Positions 19,224 through 33,000 of a DNA stretch of 64,000 bases are shown here, piece by piece. Under the pieces are notes generated by a model that made no database searches, had not been told where the DNA came from, and worked only from the letters and a program-made list of their open reading frames with translations. The DNA is from Phlyctochytrium arcticum (lineage: Eukaryota > Chytridiomycota > Chytridiomycetes > Chytridiales > Chytridiaceae): NCBI GenBank assembly GCA_025602905.1, contig JAHLKI010000009.1, forward strand, positions 124,001-188,000. Direction: 5' to 3'. Each line of letters opens with the position of its first letter. Position 1 is the stretch's first letter. The position numbers and the translations under genes were made by a program.

Positions 19224-22113
19224 ATGGACCACCAGGGCGCGGAGGAGGCCTCTGTCGGGAAGGAGAATATGCCCGACCTGCAACCGCACAGATCGTATCC
19301 CCCGAGTCCCAAACTTCAGCGGCGCACAAAGTCGGCCAATGCACTGGATCAAGCGAATTTCTTTGATGTAAGGTTATCAATATTTGTTTCAGCTGTCAAG
19401 ATTCTGAGATTTTAGCAACAGCTTTCGATGACCCGACCTGCTTCCAGCGATGACTTTTGGGCTCACGATGTGAGTATGGGGGCTTTAGGCCATTATTTCC
19501 TGCCTCCCTTCTTACTTTTTTTTTTTCATAGTCGCAGGCATTCGCCTCAAACAGAGTCGGAATGCTGACTCCGACGCATTCCCCGCCAGCCCCATTGATA
19601 GATTTTAACCATTCTCACAACAGTCCCGCGCGACATTTCCCTGCCGATCGCAAGACTATGTCCTCCCAAGGTAAGCGATTGCAAACCTTTACCTGAATCC
19701 GACGTTGAACTCAATAATTATGTAGTTCATACTCCTCCTGCATCTCCGCGACATCCGCTGCAGCCGTCACGCTCTCATTCAAGCCTGGGCGACAAGGCAC
19801 CCGTAGGCTACCGGCTTAGCGATGTAGAGCGGGGTCATTACCGCTCCATTTCCCTGCAAAATACCAATTATTATTACTCGGATGAATTTTTATCGTCGCT
19901 TCGGCAAGAAATCAATTATCAAGCTCCGGGGCCTGATTATACCCGCAATATCTACATTGAATTGCTGTCGCCCCAAATTTCGTTGGCTCTCGTTGAGCCA
20001 CTGTTTCATGTACGTTGCATGTCTTTTGATCTGTGACCATTATGAATCTAATTGCAGGGTTCATTCAGGATTTTGGCACCATACAATTTTCTTTTTCCCC
20101 GTGGAACAACCCTTCAGACGGACTTGTGGTCATGTTCTTCAACCTCAACGATGCAAAGAATGCATTTGACACTTTCAGCGCCTCTCCGATCCACAACATC
20201 GGCTTTTCGGTTCATCTGCTTTCTCATGAAGCAACTTTCAACTGTATCCATGGCACTTTTGGAAACGAGTTGTCCAGGATTCCTGTCAATACTCTGAATC
20301 AGGGAATCCTCCGTGTTAAAGGGATGACGAACCGAAATGATCAATCTGTCTTGGTACGTTCGAAGTCATTGGCCCAACCTGTTCCACGGCTGAATCTTTT
20401 CTTGTAGAGCATTTTCCAGTACTTCGGCGGAATCAGAAGCTTGTGGTGCACCGCCCATCAAGATAGCTTCTTTTACACTGTGGAATTTTGGGACACTCGC
20501 AGCGCTGAGCGTGCACAACAAGCGCTTCACCTTAAAATGGTTTTGGTACGCTATCATCATTTCAACTTGATCCTGCTTCACCCGAACTGAGTGATTTCGT
20601 AGGGCGATATCCTGTCTGTTCAATATGACCAATCGCGGACCACACATAGTTCTTCGTAAGTACAGCACTTTTGTTCATTGCCCGTTGAAAATCTGACAGG
20701 CGTAGTTTCTTCTCCACGGAAAAGAATTTGATTCGCATGGGTTCTGTCAACACGCCATTCCACAATCTCAAATCCGAGCGAATTCCCCTCAGAGATGCAA
20801 ATTCAAGAGTGTGGGCATCTGTTGAAGGATCGGAGAATCTTGTATTGGATGCGAAACGCAAGGGAATGAGTGGCTTCAGTACCGAATCGAGGGAATATCT
20901 GCGGGAGAGCCCCGATATTCAGTCCTTGACTTCAGGTCAACCAACTCTCAAGGACTATGCGGCAAAATACAACCCGAATATGCCACTTCACAACAAGAGC
21001 TCTAAGGAGTCCAAAGAGAATGAACTGGATCTTTACAACATTGGTAGGAAGTCCGTATTTTCTAGCCTTGGCATTATTCTCACTATTGTTTTAGCAATGG
21101 GTGTTGACACGCGTACTACCTTTATGATCCGCAATGTAAGTTCCAAGATAGCTCTATAGCAAACATCATGCCTCATTCTGATTGATCTTTCTATAGATCC
21201 CAAACAAATATACCCAGGTAATTGGTCCCTGTGTTGATGACCGACTTTCGTATGCTGATAGAGACAACAGCAAATGCTCATTTCTTTCCTGAACAAGACT
21301 CATAAGGTAAGATTGCTTCGCTTGGTCGGGGTCTTGCTCTCCCTAATTCACATACGCAGGGTCAATACGACTTTTTGTACCTCAGGATGGATTTCAAGAA
21401 CCGATGCAATGTCGGGTATGCGTTCATCAATTTCAGTGGTCCCCCTGCGGTTTTGTCATTTGCAGAGCGCGTAGTGGGCAAAAAATGGTCAGTTTTTCAT
21501 GAACTATCAAAAGACATCCCTTCTGAACTTGACAACAGGTCCAAATTCAATAGCGACAAGGTTTGCACTTTGAGTTACGCCAATGTGCAAGGCAAACGAG
21601 CTTTGATTCAAAAGTTTCGCAATTCCAGGTAGGGCCACACTCATACATGACTATCCTGGTGTCGGTCTTAACTAACTTTTTTTTAGTGTCATGCTAGAAG
21701 ATCCGAGTTACCGACCCAAAATATTCTACACGAGTGGTCTTTTGTGCGGAGAAGAAGAACCCTTCCCCGAACCTACAACAGTCATACGACCAAGATCCGA
21801 TGTTCTTTTCAGCCGGGACAATGCCGGCCTACCCCACAAACGATCTAATCCTGATTTTGGAAGCGACACTGGCAGTAGCAACCGCTCATGTACCCGAAAG
21901 GGCGCTATTGAGAACCCCGCAGTTGATGGATGTCAATCACGACCTTCCACCCCGGCACTCAGTGGCGATGCACTCTGTGACGAACTGGACTTCCAAAGAC
22001 TGAGCATCTCATCCCACTACAACGATGTTCGTAGCTCTGCACCTTCAGCTGGACCTTCGGGCCAATTTGGCGGCAGATGGAACGCGCACAGCACCGACGG
22101 AAACACTGCCTAA
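19224..22113 (+). CDS. mei2: Mei2-type RNA-binding protein
   Basis: Fourteen exons, 727 aa: 19224-19367, 19416-19469, 19532-19670, 19726-20009, 20069-20353, 20408-20545, 20603-20655, 20700-21043, 21095-21135, 21197-21217, 21271-21306, 21360-21487, 21539-21628, 21687-22113. Two N-terminal RRM-like folds lie around residues 150-330. The diagnostic Mei2 C-terminal RRM3 is spread over six small exons: TTFMIRN, IPNKYTQ, QMLISFLNKTHK, GQYDFLYLRMDFKNRCNVGY and KVCTLSYANVQGKRALIQKF. In fission yeast Mei2 drives entry into meiosis by binding meiRNA; in plants AML proteins act in meristems. The exon 2 start could instead be 19422 (tandem acceptors six bases apart). The extreme splitting of RRM3 (exons of 41, 21 and 36 nt) is notable. 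Confidence 0.9.
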
Positions 22114-22443
22114 ATTTTTGATTTTTTATACCCCTTTTAAACATTCATGACACCTTCTGATAGCCTTTTTAGTAGTACCCTTTTCAAGTAGTCTGTACAT
22201 ATGGATCGTTTTCCATCACTCCCTTTTTTTTTAAGCTTTCATAGCATGTAATAAATTTCTTGTCATCCACGCAAATACCTCCATCACTCTTCTCGTCCTC
22301 TCGCTCTCTTCGATCCCTTCCATCCTTTCTCTCGCCCTCAGATCATCAGTCATGATTTTACATGGAAGGTGCAATTAATGGGGGTTGTCATGCGATAAAT
22401 ATGTTCTATGAAAATATGAAAAAAGGTTTGCAAACATCAAATT

Positions 22444-23168
22444 CTAACTTTGAAATTCCCACAGTTCTTGCTTTATTGGAGTTGACCAACATCTGGCGCG
22501 GTAAACTTCTGATGTACGCTGGCGTAGTATCCGTTCGACTTCCAATTCTGCTTCCATAGCCCGGACCTGCGTGAAAACATCAACAAACTTTGAGAAGACC
22601 TTGCCTTTGTGCGTTGCCACGAACCTTGCCTTGCTGCTTGAGGTACTCCATCTTTGCTTCAGGGGAATCAGATTCCTCTACTGCTAATTTGGCTTTCGCG
22701 GCTCTGGCTTGATTTTGTTGAACACAGCTACCAATAAACCTGTATTCCATTAGGCAGGATTATCTCTTCCCAGACACGGAAAGCTTTTACCGGTTTCTTG
22801 ATTCGTATGACTGTTCCAACTGTTGGGCAAAGGTTACGCACGCCTGGGTATCTGCAATGAATATTTTGGACGTTCAGAAGGACTTGAGTTGCAACATACT
22901 TCTGTAGGACTTGCAGCTCGGGTCAAGACTGCATTCAGACGAGGTACGACATTGTCGTCTATACTTCGTAGATCCTGTCATACTTGCATCAATATGGATG
23001 GATTATAAACAAATGCCAGGGATTTTGATGGACCCACTTTGAGGATTTCTAGAATGTAGTTGTCAGAGATGTCTCGCCAGGTGGCCGAATTGTAGGAACA
23101 AATGGATACATACTTTTGAAAAGGGAAATATCTTCACATACTGTCGCAGGGGGTTCGAGGAGATTCAT
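22444..23168 (-). CDS. MIX23: MIX23/CCDC58 family mitochondrial intermembrane-space protein
   Basis: Assembled from six exons (minus): 23168-23114, 23048-23038, 22974-22900, 22843-22791, 22739-22625, 22566-22444; all phases agree, 143 aa, the same size as human CCDC58. Exons 1-3 give CEDISLFKKILKDLRSIDDN, matching the family's C-E-F...LLK..R.IDD start. Exons 4-5 give ACVTFAQQL...FIGSCV, the paired cysteines of the family. The last exons give a charged helix ending VYRARC. MIX23 is imported by the Mia40 pathway and modulates mitochondrial import stress. Exon 2 is only 11 nt. Exon 4 uses an acceptor at 22844; a nearer AG would break the frame. It is tail-to-tail with Mei2. Confidence 0.8.
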
Positions 23169-23259
23169 GTTTTAGAACGTTGGAAAAGTCAAAATTAAGA
23201 TCAGCAGAGATCACTTCCGCCAATATTTGATGACACTGCTGGGGATTCAGCGCGCTTGC
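23169..23259. promoter_or_regulatory. short divergent promoter, MIX23 / DUF5522
   Basis: Only about 91 bases (163 if the DUF5522 protein starts at 23332) separate the two start codons, which point away from each other. The spacer contains no TATA box that I can see. Shared control of the two genes is inferred from spacing. Confidence 0.5.
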
Positions 23260-23874
23260 ATGAACATCCTCCAACTCTCGGCCATCAGATCTCGGAGGCC
23301 GCTGCTGATTAGACAGTGGGCAGGAAGAGGAATGTCAGGAAAGATCGCAGATATGGAGGATCCGCCTTGGGCAAAGGCTCATGCCGAAGCATTAGCGGTA
23401 TGGAGGAATTTTTTCGTTGATGGGAACGCCTGAACTTCATTTTGATATAGGCTGGTGCATCCAAATATAAAGATCCTGCTACAGGTTACAGTGTATTCAC
23501 AGAAATCGCCCATCGGAAACGAGGTATGTTATTGTCTCTAAATGATTTGATTTCTGTGCACTGTTACTAATTTACCTTCAGGATATTGGTAAGAGTGAAT
23601 TTTGGGACCCCCACCATATCACATGAAAGACTAATACCAAGATAGCTGTGGAAATGCGTGCAGGTAAAGCTCTGATTCAGTTGAGCAATGTTACTACGGC
23701 TTTTGGCTACGGTACGATTTGACCCTTGATGCATTTAGACACTGTTGTTTCAATCGCTCCAATGTTGGTAAGCCGGAAAAGATAAAAGCAGAAGCACAGG
23801 CTATTCGCGCACAGCGTAAGGCAGATGGTGAATTATCAAGTTCGGATGAAGAGCCCATCTCCTCAGCAAATTGA
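23260..23874 (+). CDS. DUF5522 family cysteine-rich small protein
   Basis: Five exons: 23260-23397, 23451-23523, 23582-23588, 23646-23663, 23739-23874; phases agree, about 123 aa. The splice-joined core reads YKDPATGYSVFTEIAHRKRG then YCCGNACRHC, the signature of the DUF5522 family (DP.TGY.VFT...H..RG.CCG..CRHC), probably a metal-binding or redox site. Two exons are micro-exons of 7 and 18 nt, both inside the Cys motif. The start at 23260 would give an Arg-rich, acid-free leader (MNILQLSAIRSRRPLLIR) that could be a mitochondrial presequence; Met 23332 (MSGKIADMED) is the alternative. Function of the family is unknown. Confidence 0.75.
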
Positions 23875-24001
23875 AAGTTTACAAGCTCAGCCCATGATAT
23901 TGTGCGAGTGGTGACTGAAAAACTCGGAGGAATATGTTACAAAAAGAAGAATGCAAATACAGAACTTCAATAGAATAGATAGTTTGAGACAGAGAACAGT
24001 A

Positions 24002-27000
24002 TTAAGCAAATCCAAATCCTAGATCAACCGATATTAGAATACGTGATGGAACTGGAGAAAAAAATGTAACAATATTACCTGTGGCACCTTCCGATATCGC
24101 TATCAAAAGACTAGCTCGGAGCTGCTCGTAGGTTTCATAGAGTGGTAGATCAAGCTGGTTAAAGCTAAGATAAAAGATCAGTACATTTGTTCTGATAAAT
24201 CTCGCGATTTGTAACATACCATGTGTGCGCACTTGGTAGGCGATCGGTAGAGGCAAAGTCTTTGTGAATTTGAAACTTCTGTACTCCGCTTGATCCTTGG
24301 AGCTCTGCAAATCCTTCCAACGGAACTTTACTCGTCCCGGTGACAAATTGCACAAGCTTTGCGCGCTCCTCTTGGCTAAAACTTCGCACCGCTCTCCAGA
24401 ACCACTGTACTTGGGGACTGGATGCCGAAAAGTTTTGGTATTCGGTGTTGTTTTTCCAATCATCTACATCAATGTCGGGCATTCCAGAGATGAGCAACTC
24501 CAGTTCCTGTTCATTAAAGATCTTGACGAGATCCTGCGGAATGATTTCGTGGAAACCACTCAGGAAAGCATCAATTTGTGCTTTGATAGCTGTGCGCAAG
24601 CGCTGCTCGACTACAAGCTTGACATATTCGTGCTTATTCTCTTCCGTAACCTGCAGATTGCTTCCATCAGGCTTCAGGTCAATGGTTTGCTTCTTTCCAA
24701 ACTCGTCGATCTCTGTACTGAATGTGAAGTCCAAAACCTCTACGTTGTCATTTTGTAGGATCCACTCCAGACTTTTGTGAAATTCCGGGTCAACCGCCTC
24801 CATGTCCTTGTAGTCGACAGGTGCATCAATCATAGCTTTGTAGAATGACCTCGTGAAGTACGCATCCAGGAGTCGGCCATCATAAATTGCTTTTCCGATG
24901 ACTCGACCCACAAACTTAAAATACAAGAGATGGTCTGGATTGATGAACGAGAGTCGGTTGGGCTGGTATGTCACTTTGTCCACAGCAGATGGCCGGAAAA
25001 GAGCGTAGTCGGGGTTGAACATTTGTCGCGCTAGCACGGAAAACCATTCTCTAGTGACGCCACCCGCATCCACTCCCTCTTCCTCGTAGAAACGCACATT
25101 CAGTTTGCTAAACTTGATTTCCTCTCCAGTGCGTCCTTGCAGTTGATGGTATGAATCTTCGAATACATATTGCCGACGCACATTGACTTGCAAACCACCG
25201 TAATGATCTCTACTGGCCCGCTTGTGTAACTGTTGCTGGAAGTACGTTCTTTTATTGTCAAATTCGAGAACTTTCGGGTTTTGCACAAGTAACGAGAATG
25301 AGCCACTCATCAATGACGGACTGTTTCGAACCATAGTGTTCAGTATCTTTCGGTGATCTTCTGTAAAAGCGAAGAACAAATCTTCGTTCGAGGCAATATC
25401 CTGTTCCATCGAGGATCGCGTTGAAGCTCGAACTAAGGAAGGAGGACTGCTCGCAGGTACATGCACTTTCTTTCGAAGCACATAAGGCCTCGACACAACC
25501 ATAAAAGATTCAATTGCTGGAAGAAGGACTGTCGCAACATGCACTAACGCCTCTTTTTCGCCGATGATTCGCAGGCAATGTCCGAGCGCATGCCAAAGCT
25601 TATGGAGCTCCAGCTTGTCGTACAACATGGCCAGGCGCTCAAATTCTTCTGCTTTTTGAGGAGTTGAATCCTTTTCAGCTTTGTCGGTTGCTTTGGACTT
25701 GGAGTCTGCCTCTGAATCGCTTTTCGAGAAAATGAAATCCATGGTCTTCAGAACGCGGAGAAGCTTTGCTTGTTGAGCACTTGGTGAGGAAAAGCTGTCC
25801 AAAGTGATGGCTTGAACTTCAATAGGTGTGTTGGCTTGACGAAGAACTCCAAGGAGGGACGAAAAATCTTCAACGATGCTGTCGCCTAACTTTTGTGCAG
25901 ACTCAACCAATTCGCGAATCAATACTTCTCTGTTCTGGGGCAAATTTGACAATTGCTGAATGGCGGAGAGTGTGTATTGGAAAGTCTTGCTGGACATCAC
26001 CCCCGCCGTGAGTACATTGACAACCGCGGTAATATGATGTTCCGGAAGAGCAAATGATTTGCTCTCCGTTACACTCGCAATGGTGGGTTTCTTTGGTGTA
26101 ACAGGAGGTGCCGGCTGCTGAGATCCTTCGGCTGCACTAGCCTCCGGGTTCCCAGCTTCGGAGTCGGCTTTTGGTGCATCTACAACCTTTTTGGCCTCTT
26201 TGCTTTCCCTGGATTTAAGTACGAAAGGTAGTCGGCGGAGTATGGTGGCGAGAAGATGCATCAGTTGCTCCATCAGTCCTGAACTGTTTAATAGTTCCGG
26301 GCGATGCAATAAGCCGAGCAGAATGGAGACTGGGTATCGGACATCACTGGCTCTTTCCTTTCCTTTTGCTTTCTTAGGGGTCTTCACAAGCGTCAAGCTG
26401 GAAGGCTCGGTTTCCGTCAGGAAAAACTTGGCTGATGATTCATTGACGCTGACAATGTCCAAGAGCGCATCTAGGCAACGCTGTGCGACCAAATTGGGAA
26501 TACCATCCTGTGGACTATGATGATGACCGGATGATGTCCCTTTCTTAGGCGTTCCTTTGTCCGATTTACCTTTTCCTTTTATTGATAGTTGAGAAAAGCT
26601 CCGATCAACGGCAGCTAGATTCGTGCTACCATCCGCCAAGATCGAGAGGAGTAAAGACATAACCTCGACTCGAGTTCTGCTATTCTCACAAAGATTCATC
26701 AATGATTTGTGCAACAGATGCTTGCCAACAATCTCCGGTAAGAACAAAAGTCTCAGTAGGGTGACGAGGGATGGCTTTTCCAGCAAGTGAATAGCATCGC
26801 GTCCAACAGCTCGTTTCACAGGTGCTTTATCCAGATGTGACGAGCCTGGTAAATGAGGATGAGTGGATCCGAAAAAATGGCGCGGCCGTCCGCGCTCCAT
26901 TCGCGACGCATTCGCTTCTGCGACTAAAGAGGGTGGGAGCGTGGCAAGGAATCCATCTTCTTGCTCCAGAAGCATCGTTTGTCGCAAATGGGGATCAAGT

Positions 27001-30000
27001 GTTGCGAAGAAGCTGGCGGGATCCAACTCTGCAGCTGCCGCATTAGCGGTTGCGGATTGCGAGTTTTGACGGTCCTGTTCTCGTCGCTCCTGAGCGAGAA
27101 CCTCTTCTCGGATGTCATCTGGTAGGGCGTCCAAGAATTCGAAACTGATTGTTGCGGGTGCAGCGGTGACTGCTTGCGACCGTTGCTGTTCCCGCATATG
27201 CTGGCTAAGAACTTCCTGACGGAGGTCATCTGGAAGCGCTTCTAAGAACTCCACGTCAATTCCAGAACCAGTTATGTCTACTGGATTTCCGTTGATGTTG
27301 ATAACGACTCGCTCTTCCGTCGCTGTTGGTGCGGATGGCCCAGCCTCTGAACTTGAGCTTGCAGTAACATCCATTGCCTCAGTTGAAGGTGAACCCGCTA
27401 ATTCTTGACTTGCTTCTTGAGCTCTAAGTTCCTCTTTCAGCTTTTCATCCGCGGCCTTTTTTACCCGCTCTTCCTCCTCCTGTTTAAGACGCTCTTCCTC
27501 TTCCTTAATTCGGCGTTCCTCCTCCTTGGCCTTCTTTTCCATTTCTTCCTTCTCTTTTCGCTTTCGCAGCTCCTCTTGAGCGTACGGAAGCATCTCTTTA
27601 AGTAGTTGCGGAATGATACGAGCAGCTTTGTCAGATGCAGTCGTTCCATACATCAGACGTGCCTCTTGCCACCATCGTTCGGATGCGCCAAGGGGCGAGC
27701 ACGCGTGAATGTTTGCCAACTGCTCGTCCAATTTCTCTTCTGCGGTTGAGGGTTTGCTGGTCTGAACAGCAACATCTGGACTACTTGCGGATGTAAATCC
27801 CGGAACTGATATGCTCGCTAAACCCCCTGAGCCCAGTTCGGCGATTGGGAGTTCCGCTCTGTGGGGTACAGCACCACCGCCTCCGGACCTGGTAAAGATC
27901 TGCTCCAGAAGCTGCAAAGCACTACCTCCAATAAGGTCATCAAAAGCTTGCCAGTCCAAAATATCGCCAGCCCGAACTGCCGCAGCTCCGCGGCCACGCG
28001 TACCCGATTCGTTCCCGCGCCGCTGATTGGTAGATTGTTGCAAGAGAGGATGAAGCAGTGAATCGCCAGTGCTGAAAGGTGTTATGTTGCGACCAGGTAG
28101 AGGGCGTCCGAGTACTTGGAAATCCCCCATGCCTTCGAGGCTGCCGCCATCATGGGCAACCCATGTGATATCAAGGGCGCCCGACGGGTTGACATCGACT
28201 TCCATCACCTGACGACGCGCAGGACGTCGGGCCCGGGGTCTCCCTCCACCAAAACGGGAAAGGGACATTCGGGATTGTCCACCCCCAAGATAGTGCTCCA
28301 GGCCATTCTCAAGCATGTCTGACCCATCCATTCCTTGACCATCTTCCAGTTCTGAATCATCCAACTCCTCCAAGAAGCGCCTATCTTCCTCGGAGTCGTA
28401 CTCCTCGTCGTCAGCGGCCTCCTCCTGTTCATCTTGCGCTATATCCGCAATTGCCTGCTCGACACGGTTTATTGGGGCGCTTCCTGCATTGATGTCATGA
28501 TATTGGTTATGTCCGGCTTCTGGATCTTCATCCCATGACATTTCCTCATCGTCCTCAGATGTTCCCACAACCTCCACATCTTCGTTTTCATCATCGTCTG
28601 AATCAGCATCATCTTGATTATCCTCATCATCCTCAGATGAGTCATCGCTATCATTGTCCATGATGCTGCCTTGGTATGAGTGTGGCAGAACAATCTCCAT
28701 TTCGTCTTCCTCGTCAGACCCTTCGTCGTCTTCGTTGTCATCCGCATCGCTCATTTCCTCATCAGTGATATAGTCATACGCACCATCGTCGTCGGAATCA
28801 TCATCGATATCATCATCGTCCTCGTCGCTGCTGGGTGCATTATACATGCCCAATGCAGAGTTCCGCAAAATGTCAGATATTTCTTCCGTATTGCCTTCTT
28901 CCAACAAAGGATGATCTAAACTCATAGCCTCGACGTTGCTGTCAGATTTACTGTCTTTTGACTCAAGGGTACTACCGACGTGCCGGGCGGCCTTAGTCAG
29001 TAACTCAATTGGCATTAAAATGGACGTAATGAGTGACTTGTGTTGCGGATGGTGAATGTCGAGTTCCCCCAACATTTGGGTGAGAGTAACAACAAAACCT
29101 TTTTCAAGCATAATTTTGGCGACTTGTGTCTGAGTTTCGTCAGGACTAAAAGCCATGTTCGATGGCGAAATAGATGGTCCGCGCGCTGTTAGCATCTTAT
29201 AACAGAGGTTGCCGAGAGCCAAGAAACGACTGTATTTTTCTTCCGTGGATTCGCTCTCGTGGTGGGTGAGACATTCTCGCAAATTCCTGTAAACCACGTC
29301 CAAAGTAACCCGTCGAGCATGATTAAGAGATGTCGCCAAATCCTTCTCGGCGACGGGATCTGTCACTGTCGCAGCAGGCAGTCCTAAGCAAAGACCAGAT
29401 AAAATTCTTGTTGCCCAGCCGCTTTCTCGGATACGCCGCTGCTGCAAAGGAGATACATCAGCCTCGGATGCTGCGGGCTCAGAAAGACCGCAAGGAAGCA
29501 GATCGTGCACGAGATGATGCAAAAATATGTTCTTCCCTGTTTTCAGAGCGCCTTTCGATTTTTTGGTAGCTGCTGAAACAACAATTGATTTGCAGGACGT
29601 ATACCCTACGACCAATTCCACTAAGCATTGCATATAAAAGCTGCGCTGGAGGTGAATGGTCTTCAGCTCAAGCTCAGTCTTAGTGTTTGATTCGTCAGTA
29701 GCTGTTGAGTCTGCCTCCTTCTTATCTGCCAATGCAAGAAGCTCAGAAATCAGGAAATGGACAATATGTTCGGCATTCTCGGAATTGTCTTTCTCCGTAG
29801 TTTGCATCGCTGGTTCTTTGGCTTCCAAGAATGGGTTGGTACTGACTGGCGCCTCGCCCGAGACCTCCTCTTTTCCCTTGTCCGTAACCTCGCCCTCCTT
29901 ATCTTTTTCTTGGCTGAGGGCTTTAAGAGCAATTTGTTGTTGACGAAAATTCGGATCATATCGTGCCAAATGACAAATTTCCGATGTGGATTTGATAAAC

Positions 30001-33000
30001 ATATTTGGGTCCCGACTAACCATATGACCACAATTTTTGACATAGGTTGCAATGTCAACCACTTTTGCGCGAGGGAAGCTAAGCCAATGAGAGATCTCCC
30101 GCTCCATCGTGAATTGCAGTACTGCCTGGTTCTCAATTATATGTCGTAGAATCATCATCGTCATCGCAGGCTGAGATTGAAACTGTCCGATTGCGTCCTT
30201 TTTGAACAAGAACTGTACTCCTTTGAGATGCGTGAACAACACCGCAACTTCGTGTGTGCAGGTAAGACGGACAACGAGTCGCAGAACGGCATGTAGCAAC
30301 TCAGCGTCATCAGTGCCGACCTCAAAAAGCTTCGCAAACGATTGCATGAGATCCAGGCGTTGCTGTAGATCTAGAGGAGCAGCTTTCACGGAAGTTGGGG
30401 AGTCACCCTTGCCTTCCGCAACTTTCGAAGTGTCAACAGGTTCGTCCGTTACGGAAATGTAAGCCTCCACTGCCAATAGCGAAGGTGTCAACCACTTGAA
30501 CGCCGCTTCCTCGAATGTAATCATCTTTAGCAATTCAGGTAACACCTTCTCAGTTGCAAAAATGGCTTTCTCCTGCCATGCCGGATCATTCATTATCAAA
30601 GCGAGCAACCGTAACCTCAAGGATAACCGTTTGGCGCTAACTTCGTTCTTGTCCAGACGAAAGTCCTGGAAGCAACTGCTAATCTCGGCAAATAAGTGCT
30701 GCAGGGGTTCAGACATTTCATCCTTTCCAGACAAGCAGAACAGCTCTTTAATGTGAAATACGATATCCTCGCAGTAATCCAGTAATTCCATACTTTTCTC
30801 ATTCACTCCCTCTCGAATGTCCTTTCGCATTGAGTTCAGGCTTTCCAGGCTCTCCTGTACATTCTGCTTCCTTTTGGCAAGTTCAGTTTCACGGACGTTT
30901 GCTGCCGAATCGATATCCATTTTGGTCTCCAACGTGGCATCTTCCACGCTGTGTCCGGCTTGGTCTGCCGTCGGTTCAGCATTATTTGAATGGTCCGTTG
31001 TCTGAGGTTCTGCAAGGTTCGGAGATTGAGCGGAGTTAGACTCATCTACCCCGGGGGTGGACGCCAAATCTGTCTGCATTGGCTCGACCGTGCCTTCGGC
31101 TGACCGTTCTGCCGCGTCCGGTGGGGCTTGCTCAGAAGATTCGACAGCTGGTATGACATTGTCCGCGGATGGCGGATCCTCAGCAGCGGGAGGCTCTAAA
31201 GCTTCTGGGTTCGAAGGTGAAGCGTCTGCGCCGCTGGCGGAAGGTTGAATTCCTATTCCTCCACTCCCACTGGCCGACGCCAATGCAGACGCAACCAGGT
31301 TAGGATGTGTGAGCAGATATTCAGCCGCTGCCCCCAAATTGTTCAGGCTGCGGATCAAGGCTTGTTCTGCAGCGGATTGCGGAAATCCCATGTTTATCAG
31401 TTCCTGCAATGCCTCGGCATCAGCACGGAGAGGTGCACGTCCGAACAGAGAAGCGGTAAGGCCTCCTAATGATGCAAATTTATCGTCAGTTTTACTTTTG
31501 GTTTCACCGTCCGATTTCAAAATGTGCGTAACAGTAGCCAAGATCGCCTTCAAAACGTTTGCTGGTGCGTGCTTCAAAAAGGGACTTTTCCAGAACCGAG
31601 CAACTAAGGGAGCAACCTGACTCCGTACCGTGATAATATGCTCTGTCGCATCGAAATACTCAGCGGACGATCTGTCTTTGTCGCGATTGGCCAAACTCTG
31701 CGTCAGCGGCGACTCTTGCAGGATTCTTCCATTTGTCAGTATCTGCAGGACATTGATACCCAACTCCAGGGCACCATACAAACGTTCTAGGGTATCTTTA
31801 TCGGCGCCCCCGGTATCATGTAGGGACTCAGCTTGCGACCACAAGCGCTCAATCAAAGATAAGAGCTCATGTAAGCCATTACATCTAATGAATGCCACTA
31901 CCAGATTTGTCTGCAGTGAAATATTGTTTCTCTCTACATTTACGTTAATGAATGCGTTCGTTGGGAAGATATCAAACCATACCTTCGACAAACATAACCG
32001 ATATCACTCCAAGAACGAATGCGAGATAATTGTAGTGATTCGATTCAAAGTCCAAGTTGCCTGACGGAGTTGCAGTCGGTGCCGGGCCGGCACATGGATT
32101 GGGCCAACTGGAAAGATGATCACGAAGGCTCTTCGCTACATTATCGACAATATGTTGTCCTTGCTTCTTTTGGGAAGAATCCGAAATGCGTCGGGATGTG
32201 AGCAGTTTTACCACCCCTAAAAACAAGAATGAATTTGGATACTGACAACCGAAATTACTTCGCCAATATGAAATTGTTGACCTACCTTGCATTGTAGGTG
32301 TCAGAATTGTTGGAATTTGTGTGAGCAAAGTTCGCAAAGACTGTGTATTGGCCACGCGGTAGTCGTTCTCTGACAACTTATCTTCCACTGGGCTGCTGGC
32401 ATTGGGAGCCACTTCAACCGCAGCGTCTTGGTTTGTAGGAGTAACCGCAGCCGCGGAACCTGCAGCTTCTGAAGCCTGTTTTGCACCATTGCCCTCGGGT
32501 ACAATCTTCTTATCCGGTTTGTGGTACCATTCCGCAGGAACTGCAGCTTTTAGGAGGATATTCTGCCAAACACATGACCGATAAACGTTCCCGAGGGAAC
32601 AAAGTAGCTCATCTCCCTGATCACCATTGAAGAGCTGGATAACAGCAACGACACTGCGTGCATGCGAAAGGATCGGTGTGCCGTAGACGTCAGACAGCAG
32701 TCTAACATAACCATGCATGCTTGCAAGAGCCCGGAAGAGCTTTTGTGCGTGAATGTACGTCTCACTGTCTTCGTCCTCGATTTCAACACACTGTTTAATA
32801 TCTTTGACGGGCCCTTCGAGGCTCAGAAGCGATTCGGCCAACTTGGATGCCTCAAGAATCCGAGTGAGCATTTGAGTGACAACTTGCCCAGCGTTCCCAT
32901 CGAGCATCACGCGGAAAAGATATGACAGAGAATATGGAGCTCCTGATGATGCAAAATCGAATGGCAATGTTGGAAGCGCATAAAAGTCCAGTAAGTATTT

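Noticed and set aside
28469..28919. Frames with Met/Thr/Lys or Ile/Val repeats
   Set aside because: Shadows of the Asp/Glu-rich tract of the TOM1 gene.
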